A DNA stretch of 64,000 nucleotides from Motilibacter deserti (lineage in GTDB: Bacteria; Actinomycetota; Actinomycetes; Motilibacterales; Motilibacteraceae): positions 207,443 to 271,442 of the forward strand of contig NZ_JAANNP010000001.1 in NCBI RefSeq assembly GCF_011250635.1, given 5' to 3'. Position 1 is the stretch's first letter; every line of letters begins with the position of its first letter. A program made the translations under genes and the position numbers. Under the pieces are notes generated by a model that was not told where the DNA came from, did not search any database, and was given only the letters and a program-made list of their open reading frames with translations. This document shows positions 49,107-57,639 of this stretch, in pieces.

Positions 49107-49937
49107 GTGCGCTCCCTCGCTCCGCCCCCCACTGCCCGCCGAGCCCCGGCCCTTCGCCGGGCCGCGCCGTGGCTCGTCGCCGCGGGCTGCCTCGTGCTGT
49201 TCACCGTGCTCACGGTCGCGTCCGTCCGCAGCGGCCGCCTCGACGCGCTCGACTGGCGGGTGTGGAACGACCGGCCCGAGCGGCAGTGGCCGGAGCTCAA
49301 GCCCTCGGCCCGCGCGCTGACCTACCTCGGGCTGCGCGCTCCCACGGCGGCGATCGCGCTCTTCTTCGCCTGGCGGCTCTCCCGGCGGGCACGCACCTGG
49401 CGCCCGCTCGTCGTGCTCATCGGCGCGCTGCTGGCGCTGAACCTCGTGGTCGGCGTCCTCAAGATCGCGCTCGGGCGGGCCAAGGCGGAGACCGGCAGCG
49501 GGGAGTACTTCGCCGGCGGGTTGATGTACCCGTCCGGCCACAGCGCCAACGCGGTCGTCACGTGGGGCGTGCTCGCGTACCTCTGCGTGGCGTACGCCCG
49601 CGCGAGCCGGCGCACGGCCGCGGTGCTCGCGTTCCTGCCGACGCCGGCGGTGGCGGCCGGCTCGTGGTTCCTGGGCTCGCACTGGCTGACCGACCTCGTC
49701 GCGGGGTGGCTCATCGGAGCCGCGGTGCTGATCGGAGCCGTCGAGTGCGACCGGGCGGCCCGTCGCCGCCAACGGCGCGCAGCGAGCCGGGCGGCGGAGC
49801 CCGTGGCCGTGCGGACGAGCCGGCGGCGGCTCGTGGTCCCGCAGGCCCGTGACCTGGACGGGCTCGACGACGCGCCTGCCGCCCTCGACGTCCGCGAGGA
49901 CCTGGTGGCCCCGCGGCGGCCGTCCGGCGAGGCGTAG
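49107..49937 (+). CDS. PAP2-family membrane phosphatase
   Basis: 276 residues with about five membrane helices. The three PAP2 motifs are KIALGRAKAETGSG, YPSGHSANAVV and GSHWLTDLVAGW, all with their catalytic residues. Such enzymes dephosphorylate lipid phosphates such as undecaprenyl pyrophosphate or phosphatidic acid on the outer membrane face. A ~65-residue charged tail follows the last helix. The GTG overlaps nothing, but directly abuts the stop of a possible 10-codon ORF (49074-49106). The neighbouring GT4 gene is convergent. Confidence 0.88.
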   Translation: MRSLAPPPTARRAPALRRAAPWLVAAGCLVLFTVLTVASVRSGRLDALDWRVWNDRPERQWPELKPSARALTYLGLRAPTAAIALFFAWRLSRRARTWRPLVVLIGALLALNLVVGVLKIALGRAKAETGSGEYFAGGLMYPSGHSANAVVTWGVLAYLCVAYARASRRTAAVLAFLPTPAVAAGSWFLGSHWLTDLVAGWLIGAAVLIGAVECDRAARRRQRRAASRAAEPVAVRTSRRRLVVPQARDLDGLDDAPAALDVREDLVAPRRPSGEA

Positions 49938-50022
49938 CCGGATCTCGGCTGGGCGGTCGGCTGGGGCGCCGGGCCGCCGAGCTCGACGGGGTGGCCCGAC
50001 GGGCGGCTGAACGGTCGGGCGG

Positions 50023-51174
50023 TCAGGCCGGGACGTCCTCGCCCGCGAGCAGCGCCCCCAGCCGGGCGGCGGTCCCCTCCCACGACCAGTGCTCACGGGC
50101 CCACGCCCTGCCGAGCGCGCCCATCCGGTGCGCGCGGTCCGGGTCCTGCAGAAGGTCGAGCAGGCGCTGGGTGGTCTGCTGCAGCGACTGGCCGGGCACG
50201 ACATAGCCCGTCACCCCGTCCTGGACGGCCTCCGGAGCGCCTCCCGAGTCCCCGGCCAGGACGGGCAGCCCGGTGGCGGCGGCCTCGAGGTAGACCATGC
50301 CGAGGCCCTCGACCTCGAGCCCCGAACGCCGCGAGCGGCACGGCATCGCGAACACGTCCCCGGCGGCGTAGTGCGCCGGGAGCTCGTCGGCGGGGACCGG
50401 CCCGGTGAGGACGACGGACCCTTCGAGCCCGCGCTCGACGACGAGCTGCTCGAGCCGGTCGAAGTCCTTGCCGCCGCCGACGATCAACAGCGCCGCGTCC
50501 TGGACCGCCATGCGGACGAAGGGCCACGCGGTGATGAGCGTGTCCTGGCCCTTGCGCGGGACCAGGCGCGAGACGCAGACGACGACGGGGCGGCCCTGCA
50601 GGCCGTAGCGGTGGCGCACGGCGTCGCCGCCGGCGCCCGGGCGGAACGTGTCGGCGTCGACCGCCGGGGAGAGGCGGCGTACGCGGGCCGCCGCCGCAGC
50701 CGAGAGCGCCGGCGTGATCGCCCGGCGCGTGTAGGGACCGAGGCAGGTGAGGACGTCGACCTCGTCGCCGATCCGGCGCAGCACCGAGCGCGGGCCGGGG
50801 ATGCGCGCCCACCACACCTCGTGGCCGTGCGTCGTCGCGACGACGCGTGTGATGTCGGACCGGCGGCGCAGCTGTGGGGCGAGCAGGCCGAGCGGGGCGG
50901 CGGCGGCGAACCACACCGCCTCGCACCCCTCGGCGCGCGCCACCGCCGCGGCGCGGCGCGCGACGGTCGGCTCGGGCAGCACGATGCCGCGCGGGTGCCG
51001 GACCACGGGGTACGGCAGCGTGGCGTCGTAGGCCGCGTCCCCCTCCTGCCCCCGGGCGTAGACCACCACCGACTCCGCGGGCATCCGGGCCAGGACCTCG
51101 GACACGAAGGACTCGATGCCGCCCTGCCGCGGCGGGAAGTCGTTCGTGACGACCAGGGTGCGCGGGACTCTCAC
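50023..51174 (-). CDS. GT4 glycosyltransferase, PimB-like mannosyltransferase
   Basis: 383 residues from the GTG at 51174, which overlaps the methyltransferase stop by 4 nt. GT-B fold: RTLVVTNDFPPRQGGIESFV at the N-terminus matches PimB' (phosphatidylinositol monomannoside mannosyltransferase). VVCVSRLVPRKGQDTLI, the sugar-nucleotide Glu motif EGLGMVYLEAAATGLPVLAG and DGVTGYVVPG follow. It probably transfers mannose from GDP-mannose to phosphatidylinositol mannoside at the inner membrane face. An alternative is another GT4 of the envelope. Confidence 0.88.
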   Translation of the reverse strand: MRVPRTLVVTNDFPPRQGGIESFVSEVLARMPAESVVVYARGQEGDAAYDATLPYPVVRHPRGIVLPEPTVARRAAAVARAEGCEAVWFAAAAPLGLLAPQLRRRSDITRVVATTHGHEVWWARIPGPRSVLRRIGDEVDVLTCLGPYTRRAITPALSAAAAARVRRLSPAVDADTFRPGAGGDAVRHRYGLQGRPVVVCVSRLVPRKGQDTLITAWPFVRMAVQDAALLIVGGGKDFDRLEQLVVERGLEGSVVLTGPVPADELPAHYAAGDVFAMPCRSRRSGLEVEGLGMVYLEAAATGLPVLAGDSGGAPEAVQDGVTGYVVPGQSLQQTTQRLLDLLQDPDRAHRMGALGRAWAREHWSWEGTAARLGALLAGEDVPA

Positions 51175-51920
51175 CGCGCGGACGCCGCCGCCGCAGCCGT
51201 GGCCCGAGCCGTCGCGGGGGCCGTCGCGGTCGCGAGCAGCGACAGGCCGGGCAGCCGCCCCACCGGCAGCCCCCGCTCGAGACTGATCACGGCGCGGGCG
51301 CCGGCGTTGGCGACCCGGCCGACGTCGTCGAGGTCGGAGCCGGTCGATGCGCGCCGCCGCCACCGAGCGACCGGCGCGAGCAGGACGTTCCACGACCGCA
51401 GCTCGTGCACCTCGAGGCCCGCCGTCTCGAGCAGCGCCCGCAGCGTGTCCCGCTCGTAGCGGCGGAAGTGCCCGACGGCCTCGTCGTGCGCGGACCAGTT
51501 GGACATGCCCGCCGGCACCGCGACGAGCAGCGTGCCCCCGGGGCGCAGGACCCGGCGGATCTCATGGGCCGCCGCGAGGTCGTCGTCGAGGTGCTCGAGC
51601 ACGTCGTACGCGACGACGAGGTCCGTGCTCGCGTCGGCCAGCGGCAGCCGCGTCGCATCGCCCCGGACGGCGGCGAGCCCCCGCTCGCGGGCCAGCGCGG
51701 CACCGTCCGCGCCGTACTCCAGCGCCAGGGCCCGCCAGCCGGCCCCCACCAGGACCCGCGTGTTGCCGCCGGCTGCGGCGCCGACGTCGAGCGCGCGCCC
51801 CGGCGTGACGCGCAGCCGGCGCAGCTCGGACGCCAGCAGCGAGCGCCGCTCGGCGTACCACCAGTGCCGGTCCTCCAGGGCCGCGAGCTTGCGGATCTCT
51901 GTCGCCTCCACGTCGCTCAT
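51171..51920 (-). CDS. Class I SAM-dependent methyltransferase
   Basis: 249 residues. It starts with the EDRHWWYAERRSLL element seen in methyltransferases that act on sugars or lipids. Motif I is RALDVGAAAGGNTRVLVGAG; the motif II/III region is DLVVAYDVLEHLDDD, and LRPGGTLLVAVPAG is the post-core motif. The C-terminal ~35 residues are Ala/Thr-rich and hydrophobic, perhaps a membrane-associating tail. Co-translated with the PimB-like gene, it may modify the same glycolipid. Substrate unknown. Confidence 0.88.
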   Translation of the reverse strand: MSDVEATEIRKLAALEDRHWWYAERRSLLASELRRLRVTPGRALDVGAAAGGNTRVLVGAGWRALALEYGADGAALARERGLAAVRGDATRLPLADASTDLVVAYDVLEHLDDDLAAAHEIRRVLRPGGTLLVAVPAGMSNWSAHDEAVGHFRRYERDTLRALLETAGLEVHELRSWNVLLAPVARWRRRASTGSDLDDVGRVANAGARAVISLERGLPVGRLPGLSLLATATAPATARATAAAAASAR

Positions 51921-51959
51921 CCTGTCGGACGGCCCGGCGGTGCCCGCGCGGGGACACGG

Positions 51960-53252
51960 TCAGCGGGCTTGCGAGGTCGGCTCCGGCACCCCCTGCCGGC
52001 GCGCCCAGTCACGCGCGAGCGCGATCCGCTGTGGCGCCGTCGGGTGCGTGGAGAAGACCGTGTAGGCGAGCCACGGCGGGCTCAGGTCGGACAGGTTCGT
52101 GAGCGCCAGCCGGCGCTGCATCTGCACGAACGTGCCCGGGTCGCGGGTCAGGTCGAGCGAGTGCACGTCCGCCCGCGCCTCGATGTGCCGGGAGATCAAC
52201 GACTGGAGCGGCGTGCTCAGCGTCGACAGGACCAGAGCGGCGCCGAGCAGGACCGCCAGCGACCGCGGGTCAGCCGCCGAGTCCGCGCCGGCACGGCGCA
52301 GCACCGGTGCCGAGGTCGTCAGCAGGTAGAGCAGGCACACCGCGGCGGCGACCCCGAGCGCCCCGACGAGCGTCCCGTGCAGGACGTCGTCGCGCTTGGC
52401 GTGGCCGAGCTCGTGCGCGGCGATGAGCTCGATCTCCCGCGGCGTCGCCTCCTGCAGGAGCGTGTCGTAGACGACGATGCGCCGGGTCGACCCGAACCCG
52501 GAGACGTAGGCGTTGAGCGCCGTCGTCCGGCGCGACGCGTCCGCGACCAGCACGTCCTCGACAGGCACACCGTCGCGCTCCGCGAGCGCGAGCAGGTCGG
52601 TGCGCAGCTGTCCCTGCGCCATCGGCGTGAACTTGTTGAACAGCGGCTCCACCACGACGGGGTAGCCGAAGGACGCGACGACCACCACCACGGCCGCGAG
52701 AGCTGACGCGGGCGCCCACCACCAGCGCGGGAGCCCGCGCGCGAGGGCGACGGCGAGCAGCGCGACGACCACGAGCAGCACGGCCGTGACGGCCCAGCTC
52801 TTGGCCACGTCCGCCAGCCAGGACGGCCAGGACCGGGTGGAGATGCCGTAGCGCTGGCGCCCGCGCTCCACCATCGCGTCGAACGGCAGCTGCACGGCGC
52901 GCACGACGAGCCAGAGCGCGACCGCGCCGAGCGCCGCCTGCCAGCCCCATCCGCCGCCGAGCGGCGCTGCGACGGCCTTGATCATCCGGCCGCCGAGGCC
53001 GGAGGACGCGAGCACGAGCAAGGCCACCAGGCCGAGCGCCAGCGACGCGTAGGACCAGGGCCGGACGGAGGCCCGGTAGGCGTCGGCGTGGGCGATCTGC
53101 GCCGGGGTGAAGTCGCGCGACGCGTCCACCGCGACCCGGCCGCCGGGCACCGGACCGGGGAGCACGGTCCACGGGGTCGTCACCCACACCACCGCGACGA
53201 GCGCTGCGCCGAGCACCAGCAGGGCCACGAGCGCGGCCGATCGGGAGTTCAC
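51960..53252 (-). CDS. M48-family membrane metallopeptidase (Ste24/CAAX protease-like)
   Basis: 430 residues. It resembles Ste24: an N-terminal periplasm-facing region, several membrane helices between about 5 and 190, then the zinc motif AAHELGHAKRDD (HEXXH near 279-283). The third ligand Glu is in HIEARADVHSLDLTRDP. The C-terminal STHPTAPQRI is typical of the family. It probably cleaves misfolded or prenylated-like membrane substrates. Its GTG overlaps the stop of the next peptidase gene by 4 nt, so the two metallopeptidases are made together. Confidence 0.92.
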   Translation of the reverse strand: MNSRSAALVALLVLGAALVAVVWVTTPWTVLPGPVPGGRVAVDASRDFTPAQIAHADAYRASVRPWSYASLALGLVALLVLASSGLGGRMIKAVAAPLGGGWGWQAALGAVALWLVVRAVQLPFDAMVERGRQRYGISTRSWPSWLADVAKSWAVTAVLLVVVALLAVALARGLPRWWWAPASALAAVVVVVASFGYPVVVEPLFNKFTPMAQGQLRTDLLALAERDGVPVEDVLVADASRRTTALNAYVSGFGSTRRIVVYDTLLQEATPREIELIAAHELGHAKRDDVLHGTLVGALGVAAAVCLLYLLTTSAPVLRRAGADSAADPRSLAVLLGAALVLSTLSTPLQSLISRHIEARADVHSLDLTRDPGTFVQMQRRLALTNLSDLSPPWLAYTVFSTHPTAPQRIALARDWARRQGVPEPTSQAR

Positions 53253-54748
53253 CCGGCCAGCTTGCCGAGGTAGGCCCGCCAGTCGGCGGTCAGCCCCGCC
53301 GGGGTGATCCCCAGCGTGTCCGCGAGCGCCACCTCGATGCCCGCTCCGCCGGCCGTGGCACGGTAGAGCGCGACGAGCTGGTCCTCGCCGTAGCGCTCGG
53401 CCACCATCCGGCAGGCCAGCCAGGCTTGTTCGTACGCCGCCGGCTTCCCGCCGATGTGCGTGTCGAACTCTCCGTCCCGCGGCAGCTCCCGCGGTGCGCC
53501 GTCGGCCCGGGCCTCGTCCAGCGCCTCTTCGGCCGCGGTCTGCACAGGCAGGCCGGAACTGCGGAACCCGACGTAGTCGGCGAACCCCTCCACGAGCCAG
53601 CCGGGCACGGGAGCGGTGGTGGCCGCCCGGGTCGCGACGTGGGCGATCTCGTGCGTGAGCACGACGGCCTGGCCCGCGTCGGTGAGCCCGTCGTAGGCGG
53701 CGTAGTTGACCAGCACCCGGTTCCCGCTCGTCGCCGTGCCGTCGGACGCCGTGCCGTCGACCCCGGTGCCGTCCGTCCCCGTGCCGTCGGCCCCTGCGCC
53801 GTCCGAGCGCGTGCCGTCCATCCCCCTGCCGCTCCCCTCCCCTTCGCCCGAGCCCGGGCCCGGCCCGACCCGCCCGGTCGTGACCGCCGCGAGCCCGGCG
53901 AGCGCCGCCGTGGCGCCCGGGTCGCGCCCGAGCAGCGCCGCGAGGTCGGCGACCGAAGCCGGCACGACGACGACCACCCGCCGCGGCCAGTCGCTCCCCC
54001 ACACCCGGTCCACCTGCGCGACGGCCGTGTCGGCCGTGCGGGCCAGCGCCTGCGCGGCGTCTCGCGGCAGCGTCTCCGCGGCCACGACCACGCTCGACGT
54101 GCCCTGCGCCACCTGCACCTCGCCCAGGTCCCACAGGTCCACGTCCGTCCGCCCTGCGCCCGCGGGGGCCACGTCGTCGGCGAGCCGCCATCCCTCGGCG
54201 CGGCGCACGACGGTGAGCGCCTGCACCCGTCGCGCCGGCACCGGGTCCGCCCCGGCGACCTGGTAGCTCAGCTCGACCCGCGCCACCCACGACTCGGGGT
54301 CCGCGGCGAGCGCGGTGTCGGCCGGACGCGCGGTGCTGGCACCGAGGACCGTGTAGGACCAGGAGGCCAGCGGCAGCTGCGCGAGCGCGTCGTACGCCCA
54401 AGCCTGCCGCTGCTCGAACGCGTCGGCGGCAGGGTCGACCGCCGCCAGCCAGCCCGCCCGGTCCCCGGCGAGCAGCGCGTCGGCACGCCGCTGCAGCAGG
54501 TCGGCCAGGGCGGAGGCCCGCTCCTGTGCTCCCGTCGTGCCGCTCGCGGCCGCGCCGGTGCCGGGCGGCGACGAGGGAGCGGCGGTGGCGCGTGAGGCGT
54601 CGGAGGCCGGCACACCGGGCTCGCGTCCCTGCGAGCACGCCGTCGTCAGGGCGGCCAAGGCGGCGGCCGACACGACCGCCACCGCGAGCGGCCCGCGCGT
54701 CAGCCGGTGCCGCACCCGGCCGGGGCTGCGGGAGGCGGAGCGACGCAC
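53249..54748 (-). CDS. Secreted HEXXH metallopeptidase-like protein with a pentapeptide repeat insertion
   Basis: 499 residues. An N-terminal signal ends at AALAALTTACSQG, a possible lipobox with an imperfect -3 position. The first ~250 residues hold an NTF2-like domain. The C-terminal part is gluzincin-like: VVLTHEIAHVATRAA (HEXXH) and VEGFADYVGFR, as in peptidase MA proteins. Between them, at about residues 305-340, a DGTxx repeat run is inserted. Co-translated with the M48 peptidase. Likely an extracytoplasmic protease; the substrate is unknown. Confidence 0.85.
   Translation of the reverse strand: MRRSASRSPGRVRHRLTRGPLAVAVVSAAALAALTTACSQGREPGVPASDASRATAAPSSPPGTGAAASGTTGAQERASALADLLQRRADALLAGDRAGWLAAVDPAADAFEQRQAWAYDALAQLPLASWSYTVLGASTARPADTALAADPESWVARVELSYQVAGADPVPARRVQALTVVRRAEGWRLADDVAPAGAGRTDVDLWDLGEVQVAQGTSSVVVAAETLPRDAAQALARTADTAVAQVDRVWGSDWPRRVVVVVPASVADLAALLGRDPGATAALAGLAAVTTGRVGPGPGSGEGEGSGRGMDGTRSDGAGADGTGTDGTGVDGTASDGTATSGNRVLVNYAAYDGLTDAGQAVVLTHEIAHVATRAATTAPVPGWLVEGFADYVGFRSSGLPVQTAAEEALDEARADGAPRELPRDGEFDTHIGGKPAAYEQAWLACRMVAERYGEDQLVALYRATAGGAGIEVALADTLGITPAGLTADWRAYLGKLAG
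53733..53837. repeat. Seven copies of a 15-nt tandem repeat
   Basis: Units of the type gccgtgccgtcgNNN repeat seven times with a 15-nt period inside the HEXXH gene. On the coding strand they encode DGT/DGA-xx pentapeptides. The period keeps the frame, so copy number can vary without loss of the protein. Confidence 0.85.
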
Positions 54749-54849
54749 ACGTGCAGCGTACGTAGCGCGAGCGCGCCCGTGCCGGCGTCACGCTGGCGCG
54801 GGCCAGGGGCTGGACCGGAGGCGCGACAGGCCCGGCGGCCACCGTGGCG

Positions 54850-55047
54850 TCACCCTGCCGCCCGCCGCTGCTCGCCCGGGACGAGCCGCAGCGGCGGCAC
54901 GAGCCCGCCGGCCGACAGCGCCGCGATCGCAGCGCGCTCGTCCGCGTCGAGGTCGACCCCCTCCGGCGGCGCCCCGAGCAGCACGGCGACCACGCAGTCG
55001 GCGCACCCGCGCCCGCGCACCACGCACCCGTCGCAGTCGACGATCAT
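54850..55047 (-). CDS. Small Cys-rich actinobacterial protein (MIVDCDGC type)
   Basis: 65 residues. It starts MIVDCDGCVVRGRGCADCVV, with four Cys in two CxxC pairs that may bind zinc or iron. A helical region (DERAAIAALSAGGLVPPLRL) follows. Small proteins with this signature are widespread in actinobacteria, often near NlpC/P60 or metallopeptidase genes, and have no known function. The ATG has a strong ggagg ribosome site. Confidence 0.85.
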   Translation of the reverse strand: MIVDCDGCVVRGRGCADCVVAVLLGAPPEGVDLDADERAAIAALSAGGLVPPLRLVPGEQRRAAG

Positions 55048-55271
55048 GAGCGTTCCTCCAAGACTCGCAAGACTCGGCTGACGCGAGGAGCCCGGGACGG
55101 CGCACCGCGTCTGACGGGGAGGACGCTAGGGGCGACCACTGACAATGCCCCTCGGGGCGAGATCCCCGGGTGGGAAATGCACGCGCCGGGCCGGCGACGG
55201 GGGCTGCCGACGAGCCCGGCGAGTCGGCGCCGGGCCGGCATGAGTCGAGCGCACGGGGCAGGAGGCGTGAG

Positions 55272-55760
55272 GTGGAGGAGCCGGTGACGCAGGTGACCGA
55301 GAGCGAGCGGCGACGCCGGAGCGCGCTGGTGCAGGAGGCGGTGGACACGGAGACCAGGGCGTGGGACACGCAGGACGTCGACCTGCTGCTGGGCCTCTTC
55401 CACCCGGACATGGTCTGGCCGTTCCCACCCGACTCCTCCGCTCACGACCCGCTGACGTGGGTCTGGGTCAACGGGCGCTTCGACCGCGAGCGCTGGAGCG
55501 CGGACTACCGCGAGCTCTTCGCCGCGCACCGGCTCGTGCACAATCGGCGAGCCACCGCGGGGATCTCGCTGTCCGCGCAGTCGGACGCAGCGCTCGCCGT
55601 GGTCGACGTGGACACCTTGTGGGAGCACCGCGCGACAGGCACGCGGATGCACTGGAAGGGGCGGGCGGGCAAGGGCTACTCGTGGTGCCACGGGCGCTGG
55701 CTGCTCGTGATGCACACGGGGCTGCTGGACTACCGGACCGCGCCCTCCGAGCGTGGATGA
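55272..55760 (+). CDS. NTF2/SnoaL-like protein
   Basis: 162 residues from the GTG at 55272 (aggagg 6 nt upstream); a GTG at 55284 with ggagga is an alternative. It has an NTF2-like cone fold: VQEAVDTETRAWDTQDVDLL, LFHPDMVWPFPP, WVWVNGRFDRERWSADYREL, and the closing strands GRWLLVMHTGLLDY. Such proteins act as small-molecule-binding domains, isomerases or hydrolases. No catalytic set is obvious. The small membrane-protein gene follows after 38 nt. Confidence 0.75.
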   Translation: MEEPVTQVTESERRRRSALVQEAVDTETRAWDTQDVDLLLGLFHPDMVWPFPPDSSAHDPLTWVWVNGRFDRERWSADYRELFAAHRLVHNRRATAGISLSAQSDAALAVVDVDTLWEHRATGTRMHWKGRAGKGYSWCHGRWLLVMHTGLLDYRTAPSERG

Positions 55761-55798
55761 CCTGACCGAGAACCGCGACGTCGTGAGAGGAGGGCCCG

Positions 55799-56047
55799 AT
55801 GCCGGACGTAGAGCCGAGCGGGGGCGACGGTGAGGTCACCCCGGCGCTGATCCCCGTCCGGCACATCGTCTCCACCACGGTCGTGGGGCTCGTGCTGAGC
55901 GTGGTCGCGTTCCCCGTCTCGCGCCGGCTTTTCGTGTGGGTGCTCACCATCACGCTCTTCTTCGCCTTGTTCTTCGGCATCACGACGGCGGTCGCCTACC
56001 GCGTCGCTCGCAGGAACGGCGAGTGGCCACGGGAGCAGCACCAATAG
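55799..56047 (+). CDS. Small two-helix membrane protein
   Basis: 82 residues with two membrane helices (HIVSTTVVGLVLSVVAF and FVWVLTITLFFALFFGITTA), cytoplasmic-looking basic loop SRRL, and a charged tail. agaggaggg precedes the ATG. No family recognised. It may be co-transcribed with the NTF2-like gene. Confidence 0.65.
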   Translation: MPDVEPSGGDGEVTPALIPVRHIVSTTVVGLVLSVVAFPVSRRLFVWVLTITLFFALFFGITTAVAYRVARRNGEWPREQHQ

Positions 56048-56137
56048 CCGTGCGGCGCAGCGGCCACCGCCCGTCGCACCTGTGCCCGTGCCCGTGCCCG
56101 TGGTCGATGCCGTGCCAAAGGCGCCTACCGTGGGTGG

Positions 56138-56521
56138 GTGGTGATCATCGAGGCTGCCCGCGCCAGCATCCTTCCCACCGCCCTTCGCATCGCGGTTGTC
56201 AGCGCGGCCGCAGCGCTGCCGTTCGCGGTCCTGTCCCACGCCCTCGACTATCCCGAGTGGACCCGGACGCTGAGCAGCTTCGTCGTGGTGCTCGCCATCG
56301 CGTTCTTCCCGCTGGGGCTGGTGTTCCGGCTCGTGCAGTACGGCGTCTGGTGGTTCGTGAACGGGTGGGACTGGCGCGAGACCACGTACGACTCCCCCTT
56401 CACCCGCGCCGCGCTGGTCCGCTACAGCACGCCGGTCGTCTACGTCGGCACCGCGTTCGCGGCGGCCGCCGTGGTGCTCGCGCTGGGCAGCGGCCTGGGC
56501 CGCGGCGACTACACCCCCTGA
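56138..56521 (+). CDS. Membrane protein of unknown function
   Basis: 127 residues with three hydrophobic segments (about 18-33, 45-65 and 100-118), separated by an aromatic-rich loop (YGVWWFVNGWDWRETTYDSP). A -10-like TACCGT (56126-56131) ends 6 nt before the GTG, so it is probably leaderless. I recognise no family. It is convergent with the XRE regulator gene. Confidence 0.6.
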   Translation: MVIIEAARASILPTALRIAVVSAAAALPFAVLSHALDYPEWTRTLSSFVVVLAIAFFPLGLVFRLVQYGVWWFVNGWDWRETTYDSPFTRAALVRYSTPVVYVGTAFAAAAVVLALGSGLGRGDYTP

Positions 56522-56645
56522 CAGCCCGTGTGCGGGGGCCTTGCCGCTGCCCACGAGGTGCCTCGCCCGCAGGCCGGGCACCGGCCGGGCCACCACCCGC
56601 CCGGCGATCACGCTGACGCGAGGGCCTGCGCCGGTGGCGGCGGCC

Positions 56646-57500
56646 TCAGCCCGCGCTCGGCTCGGCGCTCGCGAGGTCCTGCAGCCCGACCACCCCGAGC
56701 AGCGCCAGCTGGTCGCGCGCCGGCGTCCCCGCCCGCGGCGTCAGCACCACCAGCGTCTGCCCCGACTCGACGCTCTGCAGGGTCTCGCAATCGACCTCGA
56801 CGACCCCCACGAGCGGGTGCACGATCCGCTTGGTGTCGAAGCGGCGTACGCCCACCTCGTGCTGCTCCCAGAGCTCGCGGAACTCCGCGCTTCCCGCGAG
56901 CAGCGTGTCGACGAGCTCGGTGACGTCCGGGTCGTTGCTCCGCCGGGCCGCCGTCGCGCGCAGGTCCGAGACGATCACCCGGCTGTGCCGCGCGTGGTCC
57001 TCCTCCGGGTAGATCTCCCGCGCCCCCGGCAGCAGGAACCATCGATAGGCCTGGCTCTTGTGCCGGGTCTCGTCCCCGAGCAGCACCGTGGCCAGCCTGT
57101 TCTGCACCAGCGTCTCGGCCAGGTCGGTGATGACGAAGGCCGGCGTGTCCCGCAACGAGTCCAGGACGTGCAGCAGCGCCGGGCGTACGTGGTGGCGGGT
57201 CGTGCCGGTCCGCGGCGGCTGCTGGCCGGCGAGGTGGAAGAGATGGTCGCGCTCGTCGTCCGTCAGGCGCAGCGCGCGGGCCAGCGCGGTCAGGACCTGC
57301 GGCGAGGGGTGCGGGCCGCGGGCCTGCTCGAGCCGGGTGTAGTAGTCAGTGGAGATGGCCGCGAGCGTCGCGACGTCGTCGCGGCGCAGCCCGGGCGTAC
57401 GCCGCCGCGGGCCGGGGGCTATGCCGACGTCCGCGGGCTGCAGCCGCTCCCGGCGGCGGCGCAGGAAGTCGGCGAGCTCTGGCCTGTCCATGCCGTCCAT
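56646..57500 (-). CDS. XRE-family regulator with MmyB-like ligand domain
   Basis: 284 residues from the ATG at 57500. The N-terminal helix-turn-helix is FLRRRRERLQPADVG, then RRTPGLRRDDVATLAAISTD and YYTRLEQARGPHPSPQVL, the MmyB/pSK-type signature. The C-terminal PAS-like MmyB domain (VITDLAETLVQNRLATVLLG onwards, with FRELWEQHEVGVR) binds fatty acids in known members. It is divergent from the aldo-keto reductase gene with 139 nt between, the usual arrangement for a regulator of an oxidoreductase. Confidence 0.92.
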   Translation of the reverse strand: MDGMDRPELADFLRRRRERLQPADVGIAPGPRRRTPGLRRDDVATLAAISTDYYTRLEQARGPHPSPQVLTALARALRLTDDERDHLFHLAGQQPPRTGTTRHHVRPALLHVLDSLRDTPAFVITDLAETLVQNRLATVLLGDETRHKSQAYRWFLLPGAREIYPEEDHARHSRVIVSDLRATAARRSNDPDVTELVDTLLAGSAEFRELWEQHEVGVRRFDTKRIVHPLVGVVEVDCETLQSVESGQTLVVLTPRAGTPARDQLALLGVVGLQDLASAEPSAG

Positions 57501-57639
57501 GGTCCCTCCGCCGCCGTAGGGCAGCCAGGGACGCCGAGTCCCTGGATACGCGCTCCTGCCCGCGGAGGTTGCCGGCGCTGCACGGTGGAACTCCCCCAGC
57601 GGCGGGCCCCCGCCGCCCACGCACACGAAGAGGCGATCC

